This document shows, one piece after another, positions 18,711 to 27,653 of a DNA stretch of 64,000 bases (position 1 is the stretch's first letter; each line of letters starts with the position of its first letter). The position numbers and the translations under genes are program-made. The DNA lies in the NCBI RefSeq assembly GCF_018129985.1, contig NZ_JAFCKT010000010.1:122894-186893 (forward strand). Reading direction: 5' to 3'. The notes beneath the pieces are model-generated. The model made no database searches and was not told the DNA's origin. It saw only the letters and a list, made by a program, of their open reading frames with translations. The DNA comes from Bradyrhizobium sp. SZCCT0148 (GTDB taxonomy: Bacteria; Pseudomonadota; Alphaproteobacteria; Rhizobiales; Xanthobacteraceae).

Positions 18711-20084
18711 TCATGCCGCCTGCGACACCACCCGATTGCGGCCATCGTGCTTGGCCCGGTAAAGCGCGGTGTCGGCGCGCTTGAGGACGTCGGCGACCGC
18801 CTCGCCCTTTCGCTCCAGCGTGGTGAGGCCGATCGAGATCGTGACCTCAATGCGCTTGGCGCCCTTATGGATCGCGAACGGCTCGCCCGCAATCGAGCGG
18901 CGCAGGCGCTCGGCGACCATGCCGGCGACGTGGAGATCGGTCTCAGGCATCACGATGACGAACTCCTCGCCGCCGTAGCGGCAGGCCAGATCGATGCCGC
19001 GGATCGACTTGCGCACCCGCACTGCGAATTCGCGCAGCACGTCGTCGCCGGCGTCGTGGCCGTAATTGTCGTTGATCGACTTGAAAAAGTCGATGTCCAG
19101 GATCATCAGCGCCAGCGGCTTGCCGCGGGTCGCGGCCTGCTCTGCGAGCGTGGCCAGATGGCTCTCCATGTAGCGGCGATTGTGCAGGCCGGTGAGCGCG
19201 TCGGTGATCGCCATCTCGATCGAGTTCTGCACGTTGTCGCGCAAATGATCGGTGTAGCGGCGGCGGCGGATCTGGGTGCGGGCGCGGGCCAGCAGCTCGG
19301 TCTTGTCGATCGGGCGCAGCAGATAGTCGTTGACGCCGATCTCGAGGCCGCGGAGCAGCCGCGTCGAATTCTCGGGGTCGGCGATCGCCAGGATCGGCAC
19401 GTGGCGCGTGCGCTCCAGCGAGCGGGCCTGGCTGCAGAGCCTGAGGCCGTCGAAATTGTTGAGGTCGAGCGAGACGATCAGCAGATCGTAATTGCCCTCG
19501 GCGGCGTGGAACAGCGCCTCCGTCGGGTTGGGCTCGACGTCGATGGTGTGCTCGGCGGCGAGGATCGTCGCCAGCCGCTCGTAGGAGGACTCGCGGTCGT
19601 CGACCAGCAGGATTCGGCCGCCCTTGCCGGTGTCGGCGACAGCGCTGCGCTCGGGCGCCTGCATGCCGATCTCGAGCGAGGTGATGGCGCGCATGCGCAG
19701 CTCATCGGTCATCATCTTCAGCCGCGTCAGCGAGCGCACGCGTGCGATCAGCACGACGTCGGAGACAGGCTTGGTCAGGAAGTCGTCGGCGCCCGCTTCC
19801 AAACCGCGGTTGCGGTCGGAGGGGCTGTCGAGCGCGGTGACCATGACGACGGGAATGTGGTGCGTCGCCGGGTCGGTCTTGAGCCGGCGGCAGACTTCGA
19901 AACCGTCCATGTCGGGCATCATCACGTCGAGCAGGATGATGTCGCATTCGGCGCGGCTGGCCATCGCCAGCGCCTCGGTGCCGTTCGAGGCGGTCATCAC
20001 GTCGAAATACTCGGCGGAGAGACGGGCCTCTAACAGCTTGACGTTGGCGGGGACGTCGTCGACGACCAAAATACGCGCGGACAC
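18711..20084 (-). CDS. pleD: Response regulator/diguanylate cyclase PleD
   Basis: 457 residues: REC1 (D53 as phospho-acceptor), REC2, GGDEF. It makes c-di-GMP when REC1 is phosphorylated and drives polar development in Caulobacter (C. crescentus PleD is 454 residues). REC2 has Ser where the acceptor Asp would be (IVSLDLNNFDG), as expected for the dimerisation adaptor. The active site is GGEEF at 371-375. RGID at 362-365, exactly five residues before it, is the intact product-inhibition I-site. The gene follows divK by 14 bases, the canonical divK-pleD operon order. Confidence 0.96.
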   Translation of the reverse strand: MSARILVVDDVPANVKLLEARLSAEYFDVMTASNGTEALAMASRAECDIILLDVMMPDMDGFEVCRRLKTDPATHHIPVVMVTALDSPSDRNRGLEAGADDFLTKPVSDVVLIARVRSLTRLKMMTDELRMRAITSLEIGMQAPERSAVADTGKGGRILLVDDRESSYERLATILAAEHTIDVEPNPTEALFHAAEGNYDLLIVSLDLNNFDGLRLCSQARSLERTRHVPILAIADPENSTRLLRGLEIGVNDYLLRPIDKTELLARARTQIRRRRYTDHLRDNVQNSIEMAITDALTGLHNRRYMESHLATLAEQAATRGKPLALMILDIDFFKSINDNYGHDAGDDVLREFAVRVRKSIRGIDLACRYGGEEFVIVMPETDLHVAGMVAERLRRSIAGEPFAIHKGAKRIEVTISIGLTTLERKGEAVADVLKRADTALYRAKHDGRNRVVSQAA

Positions 20085-20098
20085 TGTGAACTCACTTC

Positions 20099-20464
20099 CT
20101 ATCCGATAAAACGTCGGACCGTCTCAATGAATTTGCCGACCGAGATCGGCTTGGACAAATAAGCCTCGCAGCCGCCCTCGCGGATGCGTTCTTCGTCGCC
20201 CTTCATCGCAAACGCGGTGACCGCGACGACGGGAATGGAACGCAGCTCCGGATCGTCCTTGATCCAGCGCGTCACCTCGAGGCCGGAGACCTGCGGCAAC
20301 TGGATGTCCATCAGCACGAGGTCGGGGCGCAGTTTTCGAACGAGGTCCAGCGCCTCGTAGCCGTTGCTGGTGCCCGTGGTCTGGTAGCCGTGCGCCTCCA
20401 ACAGGTCGCGGAAGAGCTTCATGTTGAGCTCGTTGTCTTCCACGATCAGGACGGTCTTAGCCAT
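20099..20464 (-). CDS. divK: Single-domain response regulator DivK
   Basis: 121 residues, one REC domain. Acceptor D53 (VLMDIQLPQVSG), acidic pair at E9-D10, conserved switch Thr in VVAVTAFAMKGDE and Lys in YLSKPIS. Phosphorylated DivK acts through DivL-CckA to lower CtrA activity and sets cell polarity and division timing. First gene of divK-pleD. The 240-base upstream gap contains TTAA-type half-sites, but I could not find a full TTAA-N7-TTAA CtrA box. Confidence 0.96.
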   Translation of the reverse strand: MAKTVLIVEDNELNMKLFRDLLEAHGYQTTGTSNGYEALDLVRKLRPDLVLMDIQLPQVSGLEVTRWIKDDPELRSIPVVAVTAFAMKGDEERIREGGCEAYLSKPISVGKFIETVRRFIG

Positions 20465-20705
20465 CCCGCCCTCCTGATTGGTCCGCAGACCGGTACATGT
20501 GCCGCCTCAGACGCCGCTTTCCGGCGTTTTGAAAACTGGATTCAAACTAGCCTCAGATTCGCTTGAGTTTCGTTAAACCCAAGGGCCGACTTTCTGCGAT
20601 GTGGTTTCCAGTTGCTTGCCTGGGACCGGAAGACTTGAGGCCGAGACTCGGGCATGATGACTCCAAAGTAGACACCGAAAGTTAACGGAAAGGCAAACCG
20701 CCCCC

Positions 20706-21017
20706 TTGAAAAAGCCTGTTCACAACCCCCGCGAAGTCGCTGAAATCGTTGCGATTCAGGCGCTGTCTTTTGTTGCGGGCGACCCTGAAAGGCTGGGCCT
20801 GTTCCTGGCTGAGACGGGGGTGGGGCCCGAGAGCCTGCGCAATGCCGCCGCCGACCCCAATTTCCTCCTCAGCGTGCTCGATTTCGTGATGCGCGACGAC
20901 GCCACCGTGAAGGCCTTTGCCAGTTCGGCGGAATTGCATCCAACCAACGTCGCAGCGGCGCGACAGGTCCTCGGCGACGCGCTGGGGGACCGGACCTGGG
21001 AGCACGACGTGCCGTGA
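20706..21017 (+). CDS. DUF3572 family protein
   Basis: 103 residues from a TTG start. It contains the family pattern AIQALSFVAGDPERLGLFLAETG and then FLLSVLDFVMRDDATVKAFA. Small soluble helical protein of unknown function, common in Hyphomicrobiales beside divK/pleD and dinB, as here. Its last four bases overlap the GTG start of dinB, so the two are translationally coupled. Confidence 0.85.
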   Translation: MKKPVHNPREVAEIVAIQALSFVAGDPERLGLFLAETGVGPESLRNAAADPNFLLSVLDFVMRDDATVKAFASSAELHPTNVAAARQVLGDALGDRTWEHDVP

Positions 21018-22303
21018 GCGTCCCTGAGGCGGCCGGGCCCCGCTGTTTCTGCCGGGATTGTCTGGCCGACCTCGATATGGGCGTGCGGCGCTGCTCGGCC
21101 TGCGGTTCCCCTCGCCTGGTCCGCCACGCCGCGCTCGCGGGCCTGACCATCGCCCACATCGACTGCGACGCCTTCTATGCGACGGTCGAGAAGCGCGACA
21201 ATCCTGACATCGCCGACAAGCCCGTCATCATCGGCGGTGGAAAACGCGGCGTGGTTTCGGCCGCCTGCTACATCGCGCGCACCTACGGCGTGCGCTCGGC
21301 CATGCCGATGTTCAAAGCCCTGGAAGCCTGCCCGCACGCGACCGTGATCCCGCCCGACATGGCGAAGTACGTCCGCGTCGGTCGCGAGGTGCGGCAGGCC
21401 ATGCAGGCACTGACGCCGCTGGTCGAACCGCTGTCGATCGACGAGGCCTTTCTCGATCTCTCCGGCACCGAGCGGGTGCACGGCATGATCCCGGCCAAGG
21501 TGCTGGCGCGCTTTGCCCGTGAGGTCGAACGCGACATCGGCATCTCCGTCTCGGTCGGCCTGTCCTCCAACAAGTTCCTGGCCAAGATTGCTTCCGATCT
21601 CGACAAGCCGCGCGGCTTTGCCGCGCTCGACCAGGAGGAAGCGCGCACGATGCTCGCCGAGAAGCCGGTCGGCTTCATCTTCGGCGTCGGCCCCGCCACG
21701 CAGGAGCGGCTGGTGCAGCGCGGCTTCCGCGTCATCGCCGACCTGCAGAAAGTCGACGAGATCGAGATGATGCGGCAGTTTCCGAGCGACGGTCGCCGGC
21801 TGTGGCGGCTCGCCCGCGGCATCGACGACCGCCGCGTCGAGCCTGACCGGGGCGCCAAGACCATTTCCAGCGAGACCACCTTCGAGACCGACATCCGCGA
21901 TTTCGCGACGCTGGAGAAGATCCTGTGGCGGCTGTGCGAGAAGACCTCGTCGCGGCTGAAGAGCAGCGAGCTCGGCGGTTCGACCGTCACCCTGAAGCTG
22001 AAGACCGCCGATTTCCGCCAGCGCACCCGCTCACAATCGATTGCGGCGCCGACCCAGCTCGCCGCCAAGATCTTCGCGATCTGCCGCGAGATGCTGGCGA
22101 AAGAGATCGACGGCACCGCCTTCCGCCTGATGGGCGCCGGCGTCAGCGCGCTGCGCGAGGGCTCGCCCGCCGACGACACCGACATGCTCGACCGCCGCGC
22201 CGCCCATGCCGAGCGTGCGGTCGACAGCCTGCGCAAGAAGTTCGGCAGTGCCGCCGTGATCCGCGGCATCGCGTATGACGGGCCGGAGAAAGCGCCGGAG
22301 TGA
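21014..22303 (+). CDS. dinB: DNA polymerase IV with N-terminal zinc-ribbon-like extension
   Basis: 429 residues, GTG start. Y-family error-prone polymerase for translesion synthesis. Catalytic acidic residues are D50 (IDCDAF), with D143 and E144 (SIDEAF). The first 40 residues, upstream of the polymerase fold, carry C11, C13, C16, C27 and C30 (CRDC...CSAC), which look like a small zinc ribbon absent from E. coli DinB. The start overlaps the DUF3572 gene by four bases, and the stop overlaps the next gene. No LexA box was identified. Confidence 0.94.
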   Translation: MSVPEAAGPRCFCRDCLADLDMGVRRCSACGSPRLVRHAALAGLTIAHIDCDAFYATVEKRDNPDIADKPVIIGGGKRGVVSAACYIARTYGVRSAMPMFKALEACPHATVIPPDMAKYVRVGREVRQAMQALTPLVEPLSIDEAFLDLSGTERVHGMIPAKVLARFAREVERDIGISVSVGLSSNKFLAKIASDLDKPRGFAALDQEEARTMLAEKPVGFIFGVGPATQERLVQRGFRVIADLQKVDEIEMMRQFPSDGRRLWRLARGIDDRRVEPDRGAKTISSETTFETDIRDFATLEKILWRLCEKTSSRLKSSELGGSTVTLKLKTADFRQRTRSQSIAAPTQLAAKIFAICREMLAKEIDGTAFRLMGAGVSALREGSPADDTDMLDRRAAHAERAVDSLRKKFGSAAVIRGIAYDGPEKAPE

Positions 22304-22710
22304 TGACGGGCGAACGCGATCTCGACGCACTGCTGAGGCACGTGAGGCCGGAGCTGCGGCCGGGCACCTTCGTGTTCTGCACGATTGCGGCGAACGAAGG
22401 CGTTCCCGCAGCACTCAATCCGCTGCTGACGTTCCGCGAGCAGGAAGGAACGACGCTCGTGATGCCTCGCGACGAGGCTGAAGCCGCAGGACTACGCTAC
22501 GCGTTCCCCTCGCGCCTGATCACCCTGACGGTTCACTCCGCGCTCGATGCGGTCGGCTTCCTGGCAGCCATCACGGCGCGTCTGGCCGAAGCCGGCATCA
22601 GCGTGAATGCGGTTTCGGCCTTCCATCATGACCATCTGTTCGTGCCTGGCGACAGAGCCGATGAAGCGATCATGCTGCTGCAAGAGATGTCGGATGCAAA
22701 GCGCTTGTAG
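22303..22710 (+). CDS. ACT-domain protein
   Basis: 135 residues from the ATG that overlaps the dinB stop by one base (TGATG); a GTG one codon earlier is also possible. The C-terminal half has the ACT-like pattern LITLTVHSALDAVGFLAAITARLAEAGISVNAVSAFHHDHLFVP. Small ACT proteins of this kind probably bind an amino acid; the ligand is unknown. Its TAG stop is the first three bases of an intergenic palindrome. Confidence 0.8.
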   Translation: MTGERDLDALLRHVRPELRPGTFVFCTIAANEGVPAALNPLLTFREQEGTTLVMPRDEAEAAGLRYAFPSRLITLTVHSALDAVGFLAAITARLAEAGISVNAVSAFHHDHLFVPGDRADEAIMLLQEMSDAKRL

Positions 22711-22741
22711 CCCGGATGGAGCGCAGCGCAATCCGGGATAC
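22708..22741. repeat. Short hairpin repeat (TAGCCCGGATGGAGCGCAG...)
   Basis: TAGCCCGGAT faces ATCCGGGATA around GGAGCGCAGCGCA. A common stand-alone hairpin unit in Bradyrhizobium intergenic DNA (recognised from memory). It supplies the stop codon of the ACT-domain gene and lies just after the end of the convergent RidA gene. Confidence 0.65.
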
Positions 22742-22745
22742 GACC

Positions 22746-23147
22746 TCAGTCCGCGACGGCGATCGCCTCGATCTCGATCAGCCATTCCGGCGCGGCGAGC
22801 GCGGAGACGCCGACCAGGGTCGAGGCCGGCGGCTCCATGCCGTCGAAGAAGGCCGAGCGGGCCTTGCCGATGATCGGGCGAAGCTCCGGCTTGTAGTTCA
22901 CGACGAAGGTCGTGATCTTCACGATGTTGGAATAGCTCGCGCCGGCCGCCTTCAGCGCGTGCCCGAGATTCTGCATCACCTGCGTGGTCTGCGCGGCGAG
23001 ATCGCCCTCGCCGACGATCCGCCCCTCCTCGTCCACCGACACCTGGCCGGAGATGTAGATCGTGCGTGCACCGGTAGCTGTCACGACGTGAGAATAAGCG
23101 GGATTGTGATGCAGCCCGCTGGGGCGGAGATGATCGAGCTTCGGCAT
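22746..23147 (-). CDS. RidA/YjgF-family protein lacking the catalytic Arg
   Basis: 133 residues, Rid/YjgF/UK114 fold. The pattern IYISGQVSVDEEGRIVGEGDLAAQT and the end IEIEAIAVAD are typical. The Arg that in RidA (R105, in PARSCV) contacts the 2-aminoacrylate carboxylate is Ser here (PASTLV), so imine deaminase activity is doubtful and it probably belongs to one of the Rid subfamilies of unknown role. It faces the ACT-domain gene. Confidence 0.85.
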   Translation of the reverse strand: MPKLDHLRPSGLHHNPAYSHVVTATGARTIYISGQVSVDEEGRIVGEGDLAAQTTQVMQNLGHALKAAGASYSNIVKITTFVVNYKPELRPIIGKARSAFFDGMEPPASTLVGVSALAAPEWLIEIEAIAVAD

Positions 23148-23248
23148 GGGGGCCTCCCGGAGTTTGTGATTGGGCGCAAGCGTAGCTGGAGAGTGTGACG
23201 AGAGCTAGTCTGTCATGGCGGGGAGCGATGCGCAGAGACCGATCTCTG

Positions 23249-23340
23249 GATGGGCAAAGGCGCACTTCCGCCGTGCCCACCATCTATCGATGATTATCGA
23301 GAGCATGCGTGGGCACGCTACGCTTTGCCCACCCTACGGC
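23249..23340. repeat. Imperfect inverted repeat (TGGGCAAAG...CTTTGCCCA)
   Basis: TGGGCAAAGGCGCAC...GTGCCCACC faces GTGGGCACGCTACGC and TTTGCCCACCCTACG with ~27 bases between. Looks like another mobile-type palindrome family of these genomes. It lies between the RidA-like gene and eipB. Confidence 0.6.
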
Positions 23341-23365
23341 ACCGCTTGCGCGGAGAGCTCTGCCC

Positions 23366-24226
23366 TCAATTACAGGGCTTGCTGTCCTTGACGTCGAACT
23401 TGCCCATCGCTCCGGAAATGACGAAATCGTTGTAGTCGAGCACCAGCTGGCGCGAGACGCCGTTTTCGTAGAGCTCGAACGCCATTGCATAGACCGGCGT
23501 CTGCTCGCCCTCTTTCTGCTGGGCCTCGCGGTCGAAATAGCTGACCGTGACGGGCCAGCGCTTCAGCGACTTCATGTGCTCGTCGGCGGTCGACGGATCC
23601 GGCGAGGCGGCGCGATCGGCGGGGATCGGCTGGCCGATCACGGTCAGCGTGTTGTACACCTTCTGGCCGTCATCGGAGCCGTCATAGACGGAGAGCTCGA
23701 GCAGCGGCTTGCCGTCCTTGGCGGCGGAGATGATGCGCTGGATCTGCTCGGTCGGGAATACGATATTGCCGTCGAGGGTGAAGCTCTTGGGCGCCGGCAG
23801 CTTCAGCTTGACGTTGATGTGGTCGCCGTCGCGCTCGGCCGAACCATCGACACGGCCCGCATCCGCCTCGTTCATGCGGGTCTCGATCTTGAAGCGGTAG
23901 CTTTTGCCCGCGGCATCTTCCCAGGAGTTGGAGCGGAGGTCGCTGAGCGTGACCTTGCCCTCGCCGCTGTCGAGCTCCGAGACCTGGCGGAATTCCGAGG
24001 TGTAGCCCTCGCACGAGCTTCCGGTGAAGTTGTAGAGGATGCGGCCGCGCGCGCTGTTGACCGAGTTGGAGCGCGATTTCACCAAGCTCAGGTCGTAAAG
24101 CGCCTGATGCGCGAGGAATGGGCCATTGGCGGCCTGTGCGCCATTGCCAACGCCTAAATTGCCGAGGCCCAAACTGGCCGCTGCGAGCGTCATGACACCG
24201 AGCGAAGTCCGGAAGAGGTGCACCAT
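23366..24226 (-). CDS. eipB: Periplasmic cell-envelope protein EipB (DUF1849)
   Basis: 286 residues from the ATG at 24226, preceded by AAGGA at good spacing; a signal peptide (LGVMTLAAASLGLGNLGVG..AQA) follows directly. DUF1849 covers the rest: HQALYDLSLVKSR, FTGSSCEGYTSEFR and a C-terminal FDVKDSKPCN. C72 and C285 correspond to the disulfide known in Brucella EipB, a beta-spiral protein needed for envelope integrity. The longer frame to 24880 is antisense to the next gene and is not used. Confidence 0.9.
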   Translation of the reverse strand: MVHLFRTSLGVMTLAAASLGLGNLGVGNGAQAANGPFLAHQALYDLSLVKSRSNSVNSARGRILYNFTGSSCEGYTSEFRQVSELDSGEGKVTLSDLRSNSWEDAAGKSYRFKIETRMNEADAGRVDGSAERDGDHINVKLKLPAPKSFTLDGNIVFPTEQIQRIISAAKDGKPLLELSVYDGSDDGQKVYNTLTVIGQPIPADRAASPDPSTADEHMKSLKRWPVTVSYFDREAQQKEGEQTPVYAMAFELYENGVSRQLVLDYNDFVISGAMGKFDVKDSKPCN

Positions 24227-24490
24227 GTCTGATCCTTGGGAACGCGTCCTTGGGTAATCCTTGGGGATGCGCAGATTCGACATTTTAATGACCGTTCCAT
24301 TGCGTCGCAACTGAGGCCGTTTCACGTAAAGTTGCAGCCTTGCCGTTGAACCTGCGGCCTCGCCTCGGCAAAAGGGTGATCTCTTGCGGCTTGCTTGCAT
24401 GTGGCGGCACGATGGGCGAAACAGGGCGCAGCCGGCCTCCGATGGACGCGCCGGCGCGAATGGAATTTTCGGACAACAAGGGCGGCGAAC

Positions 24491-24958
24491 ATGGCGGGCA
24501 CGGTCGAACAGAAGCTGGCGGAACAGGGCATCAAGCTGCACGAGGCCCCCACCCCCGTGGCCAATTATGTGCCCTTCGTGCGCACCGGTAACCTGCTGTT
24601 CGTCTCTGGCCAGGTCTGCTTCGACCCCTCCGGCAAGCTGATCGCCAAGGGCAAGCTGGGTGCAGGTGTCTCCATCGAGGACGGCGCTGCGGCGGCCCGC
24701 GGCTGCGCGGTCAATCTGCTGGCCCAGGTCAAGGCGGCGCTCGGCGACCTCGACAAGGTGGTGCGCGTGGTTCGCCTCGGCGGCTTCATCAACTCGGCGC
24801 CGGACTTCCTGGACGGACCGAAGGTGCTCAACGGCGCCTCCGACCTGATGGTCGCGGCCTTCGGCGATAAGGGCCGCCACGCACGCACCACCGTCGGTGT
24901 TGCCTCGCTGCCCGCGGACGCGGCGGTCGAGGTCGAGGGCGTGTTCGAAGTCGCCTGA
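24491..24958 (+). CDS. RidA-family protein
   Basis: 155 residues. Longer Rid family type (YjgF/COG0251) with an N-terminal EQKLAEQGIKLHEAPTPVANYVPFVRTG and LLFVSGQVC. Unlike the copy at 22746, it keeps the Arg (HARTTVGVASLP). Likely acts on enamine/imine intermediates in the cytosol. The stop is six bases before the glycerophosphodiesterase start, so they form an operon; the same pair is common in Hyphomicrobiales. Confidence 0.88.
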   Translation: MAGTVEQKLAEQGIKLHEAPTPVANYVPFVRTGNLLFVSGQVCFDPSGKLIAKGKLGAGVSIEDGAAAARGCAVNLLAQVKAALGDLDKVVRVVRLGGFINSAPDFLDGPKVLNGASDLMVAAFGDKGRHARTTVGVASLPADAAVEVEGVFEVA

Positions 24959-24963
24959 CCGGC

Positions 24964-25710
24964 ATGCGCGCTCCGGATTGGCTGACAGCCCGGCCGGTCG
25001 CCCATCGCGGCCTGCACGACATTTCCCGCGGCATCGTCGAGAACATGCCGGGCGCGGTGCAGGCTGCGATTGCAGGTAATTTCTCGATCGAGGTCGACAT
25101 CCAGCTCTCCGCCGACGGCGAGGCCATGGTGCATCACGACCATGCGCTCGGCCGCCTCACCGAGGCCACCGGCGAGGTGGTGTCGAAGACCGCCGCGGAG
25201 CTGAAGGCGGTCAAATTCAAGGACACGGACGAGCGAATGATGTCGCTCACTGACCTCTGCGCCATGGTCGCCGGTCGCGTGCCGCTGGTGATCGAGGTGA
25301 AGAGCCATTTTGACGGCGACCGCAAGCTGGTGAAGCGGATGGCCGAGGTGCTGGCGTCCTATCAGGGGCGTGCCGTCGGCATGTCGTTCGATCCCGACCA
25401 GGTGCTGGCGTTGCGCGAGCTGCTGCCCTCCCGCCCGCGCGGCATCGTCGCGCAGCGGACCTATGAGGACGACTATTGGGCCAAGCTCACGCAGCCCCAG
25501 CGCGACAGCATGCTGTACCTGCGCCACGGCTTTCAGACCCAGCCCCATTTCGTCGCCTTCAAAGTCGACCACCTCCCGGCTCCCGCCCCCTGGATCGCCC
25601 GCAACGTCTTCGGCTGCGCCCTGCTCGGCTGGACCGTCCGCACCCCGGAGCAGCGGACGCGGGTCGGGCAATATGCCGATCAGATGATCTTTGAGGGGTT
25701 CGTGCCGTAG
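24964..25710 (+). CDS. Glycerophosphodiester phosphodiesterase
   Basis: 248 residues, GDPD TIM-barrel. Hydrolyses glycerophosphodiesters from phospholipid turnover to glycerol-3-phosphate and an alcohol. Catalytic blocks are AHRGLHD (family HRG), IEVDIQLSADGEAMVHHD (metal-binding E and D, catalytic H) and VIEVKSHF. No signal peptide, so cytosolic (UgpQ-like). It is downstream of and co-transcribed with the RidA gene. Confidence 0.9.
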   Translation: MRAPDWLTARPVAHRGLHDISRGIVENMPGAVQAAIAGNFSIEVDIQLSADGEAMVHHDHALGRLTEATGEVVSKTAAELKAVKFKDTDERMMSLTDLCAMVAGRVPLVIEVKSHFDGDRKLVKRMAEVLASYQGRAVGMSFDPDQVLALRELLPSRPRGIVAQRTYEDDYWAKLTQPQRDSMLYLRHGFQTQPHFVAFKVDHLPAPAPWIARNVFGCALLGWTVRTPEQRTRVGQYADQMIFEGFVP

Positions 25711-25725
25711 GGCGCGGCCGGCTGT

Positions 25726-25860
25726 TGTGTCACGGACGCGCTGCACCGAGCAGCGTCGCTGCGCAGAGCCGGGTCCCGGGAGGCGGCACGCTATGTGGTG
25801 AGATGAGCCCCGGCTCTGCATCGCACCGCTGTGCGCTGCGCTGCGTCCGGGGCACAAGAG
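25726..25860. repeat. Full copy of bipartite palindromic repeat (family A)
   Basis: Left half GTCACGGACGCGCTGCA...GCAGAGCCGGGTCCC; right half GCCCCGGCTCTGCATCGCACC...GCGTCCGGGGCAC. The halves are roughly inverted to each other across ~40 bases. Same element as 63435-63577, with a half copy at 4203-4256. Confidence 0.8.
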
Positions 25861-25915
25861 GGAGCTCAGTTTCCACCTCTTGAAGTCGCTGCTGCAATGC
25901 ACGATCTTGGGCACG

Positions 25916-27154
25916 ATGGCATCATCTGAAATCACGCTCGAGGCCGTACCGTCCATTGGCGAGGTGTCCGCCGAAGATTGGGACGCCTGCGCCAATCCCG
26001 GCGGCAAATGCGGGCCTGGCGCGGGAACCTCACTCATCCCTCCAGGCGATTCTCTCAGCGTCTCAAAGCTCGCCTATAACCCGTTCGTCTCACACGCCTT
26101 TCTCTCGGCCGTCGAGACATCGGGTTCGGCCACGATCCGCACCGGCTGGGGACCGCGGCACCTGGTGGCCAAGGTCGATGGCCGCGTCGCCGGCGTCGTG
26201 CCCTGCTATCTGAAATCGCATTCGCAAGGCGAGTACGTGTTCGACCGCGGCTGGGCCGACGCCTATGAGCGCGCCGGCGGGCGTTACTATCCGAAGCTGC
26301 AGGTTTCGGTTCCCTTCACGCCGGCAACGGGTCCGCGCCTGCTGGTCCGCGACGGCGTCGATCGCGAGCGCATCATGGACGCGTTGGCGGGCGGCCTCTT
26401 GGCGCTATGCGGGGTCAGCAAGGCCTCCTCCGTCCACGTCACCTTCGCGCGCGAGGAGGAATGGAAGCTGCTCGCCGAGCACGGCTTCCTGCAGCGCACC
26501 GACCAGCAGTTCCACTGGCGCAATGAGGGCTTTGCGAGCTTCGATGATTTCCTCGGCACGCTGAACTCGCGCCACCGCAAATCGATCAAGCGCGAGCGGC
26601 GGGACGCGCTCCCCGCCGGGATCACCATCCACTGGCTGACGGGCAAGGACATCACCGAGGATGCCTGGGACGCCTTCTTCGAATTCTACATGGAGACCGG
26701 CTCGCGCAAATGGGGCCGGCCTTATCTCACCCGCGAATTCTTCTCGCTGATCGGCGAGACCATGGCTGAGGACGTACTGCTGGTCATGGCCCGCCGCAAC
26801 GATCGCTGGATCGCGGGCGCGATCAACTTCATCGGCTCGGACACGCTGTTCGGCCGCAACTGGGGCGCGGTCGAGCATCATCCGTTCCTGCATTTCGAGG
26901 TCTGCTATTACCAGGCGATCGACTTCGCCATCAAACGTGGCCTCACCCATGTCGAGGCCGGCGCGCAGGGCGAGCACAAGATCGCGCGCGGCTATCTGCC
27001 TCGCACGACTCATTCCGCGCACTTCATCGCCGATCCCGGCCTGCGCCGCGCCATCGACGATTACCTCAAGCGGGAGCGGGCCTACGTCGCCGAGGCAGGA
27101 CGGGAGCTCGCCGAGCTCGGGCCGTTCCGCAAAGGCATCGACGAGGCGCCTTGA
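25916..27154 (+). CDS. FemAB-like GNAT acyltransferase (COG3146/DUF482)
   Basis: 412 residues from the ATG at 25916 (a TTG at 25880 is also in frame). Whole-length match to the PF04339 family: RTGWGPRHLVAKVDGRVAGVVPCYLKSHSQGEYVFDRGWADAYERAG in the first half (positions ~26140-26280), SRHRKSIKRERRD in the middle and EAGAQGEHKIARGYLP near the end. FemAB relatives transfer amino acids or acyl groups to envelope precursors; for this family no substrate is established. Confidence 0.85.
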   Translation: MASSEITLEAVPSIGEVSAEDWDACANPGGKCGPGAGTSLIPPGDSLSVSKLAYNPFVSHAFLSAVETSGSATIRTGWGPRHLVAKVDGRVAGVVPCYLKSHSQGEYVFDRGWADAYERAGGRYYPKLQVSVPFTPATGPRLLVRDGVDRERIMDALAGGLLALCGVSKASSVHVTFAREEEWKLLAEHGFLQRTDQQFHWRNEGFASFDDFLGTLNSRHRKSIKRERRDALPAGITIHWLTGKDITEDAWDAFFEFYMETGSRKWGRPYLTREFFSLIGETMAEDVLLVMARRNDRWIAGAINFIGSDTLFGRNWGAVEHHPFLHFEVCYYQAIDFAIKRGLTHVEAGAQGEHKIARGYLPRTTHSAHFIADPGLRRAIDDYLKRERAYVAEAGRELAELGPFRKGIDEAP

Positions 27155-27206
27155 CGCTGTACCCTCGCGGGTGACAGTAAGCTTAAATCCTGAGGGAGCC
27201 GTCGCC

Positions 27207-27635
27207 ATGACCGCCTACGACACCAACAACATCTTCGCAAAAATTCTGCGCGGCGAGCTGCCCTGTCACAAGGTCTACGAGGACGAGCACGTCTTCGCCT
27301 TCCTCGACATCATGCCGCGCGTTCCCGGCCATACGCTGGTGATTCCGAAGGCCCCCGCGCGCAACATCCTCGACATCGCGCCGGACGATTACGCCCACGT
27401 CGCCCGCGGTGCGAAGAAGATCGCGATCGCCGCGATGAAGGCGTTCAAGGCCGATGGCATCACCGTGCAGCAGTTCAACGAGCCCGCCGGTGGCCAAGTG
27501 GTGTTTCACCTGCACATGCACGTGATGCCGCGCCACGACGGCGTGGCGATGCTGCCGCCCGCCAGCCGCAAGGAAGACGTCAAGGTGCTCGAAGAAAACG
27601 CAACCAAGCTGATTGCGGCGTTGAAGGCGGGCTAA
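27207..27635 (+). CDS. HIT-family nucleotide hydrolase/transferase
   Basis: 142 residues. Histidine-triad motif H101-L-H103-M-H105 (FHLHMHVMP) plus NIFAKILRGELPCHKVYED at the start, as in HinT-type proteins that hydrolyse AMP-lysine or AMP-amine bonds. Ribosome site TGAGGGAG upstream. Single gene, followed by a palindromic repeat. Confidence 0.92.
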   Translation: MTAYDTNNIFAKILRGELPCHKVYEDEHVFAFLDIMPRVPGHTLVIPKAPARNILDIAPDDYAHVARGAKKIAIAAMKAFKADGITVQQFNEPAGGQVVFHLHMHVMPRHDGVAMLPPASRKEDVKVLEENATKLIAALKAG

Positions 27636-27653
27636 GGCTCGGCCCCATCCACC

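Noticed and set aside
18696..20033. 445-codon plus-strand frame opposite pleD
   Set aside because: Antisense shadow of a clear two-REC plus GGDEF gene; composition is repetitive and without motifs.
20465..20705. CtrA box upstream of divK
   Set aside because: Only single TTAA half-sites, no TTAA-N7-TTAA pair.
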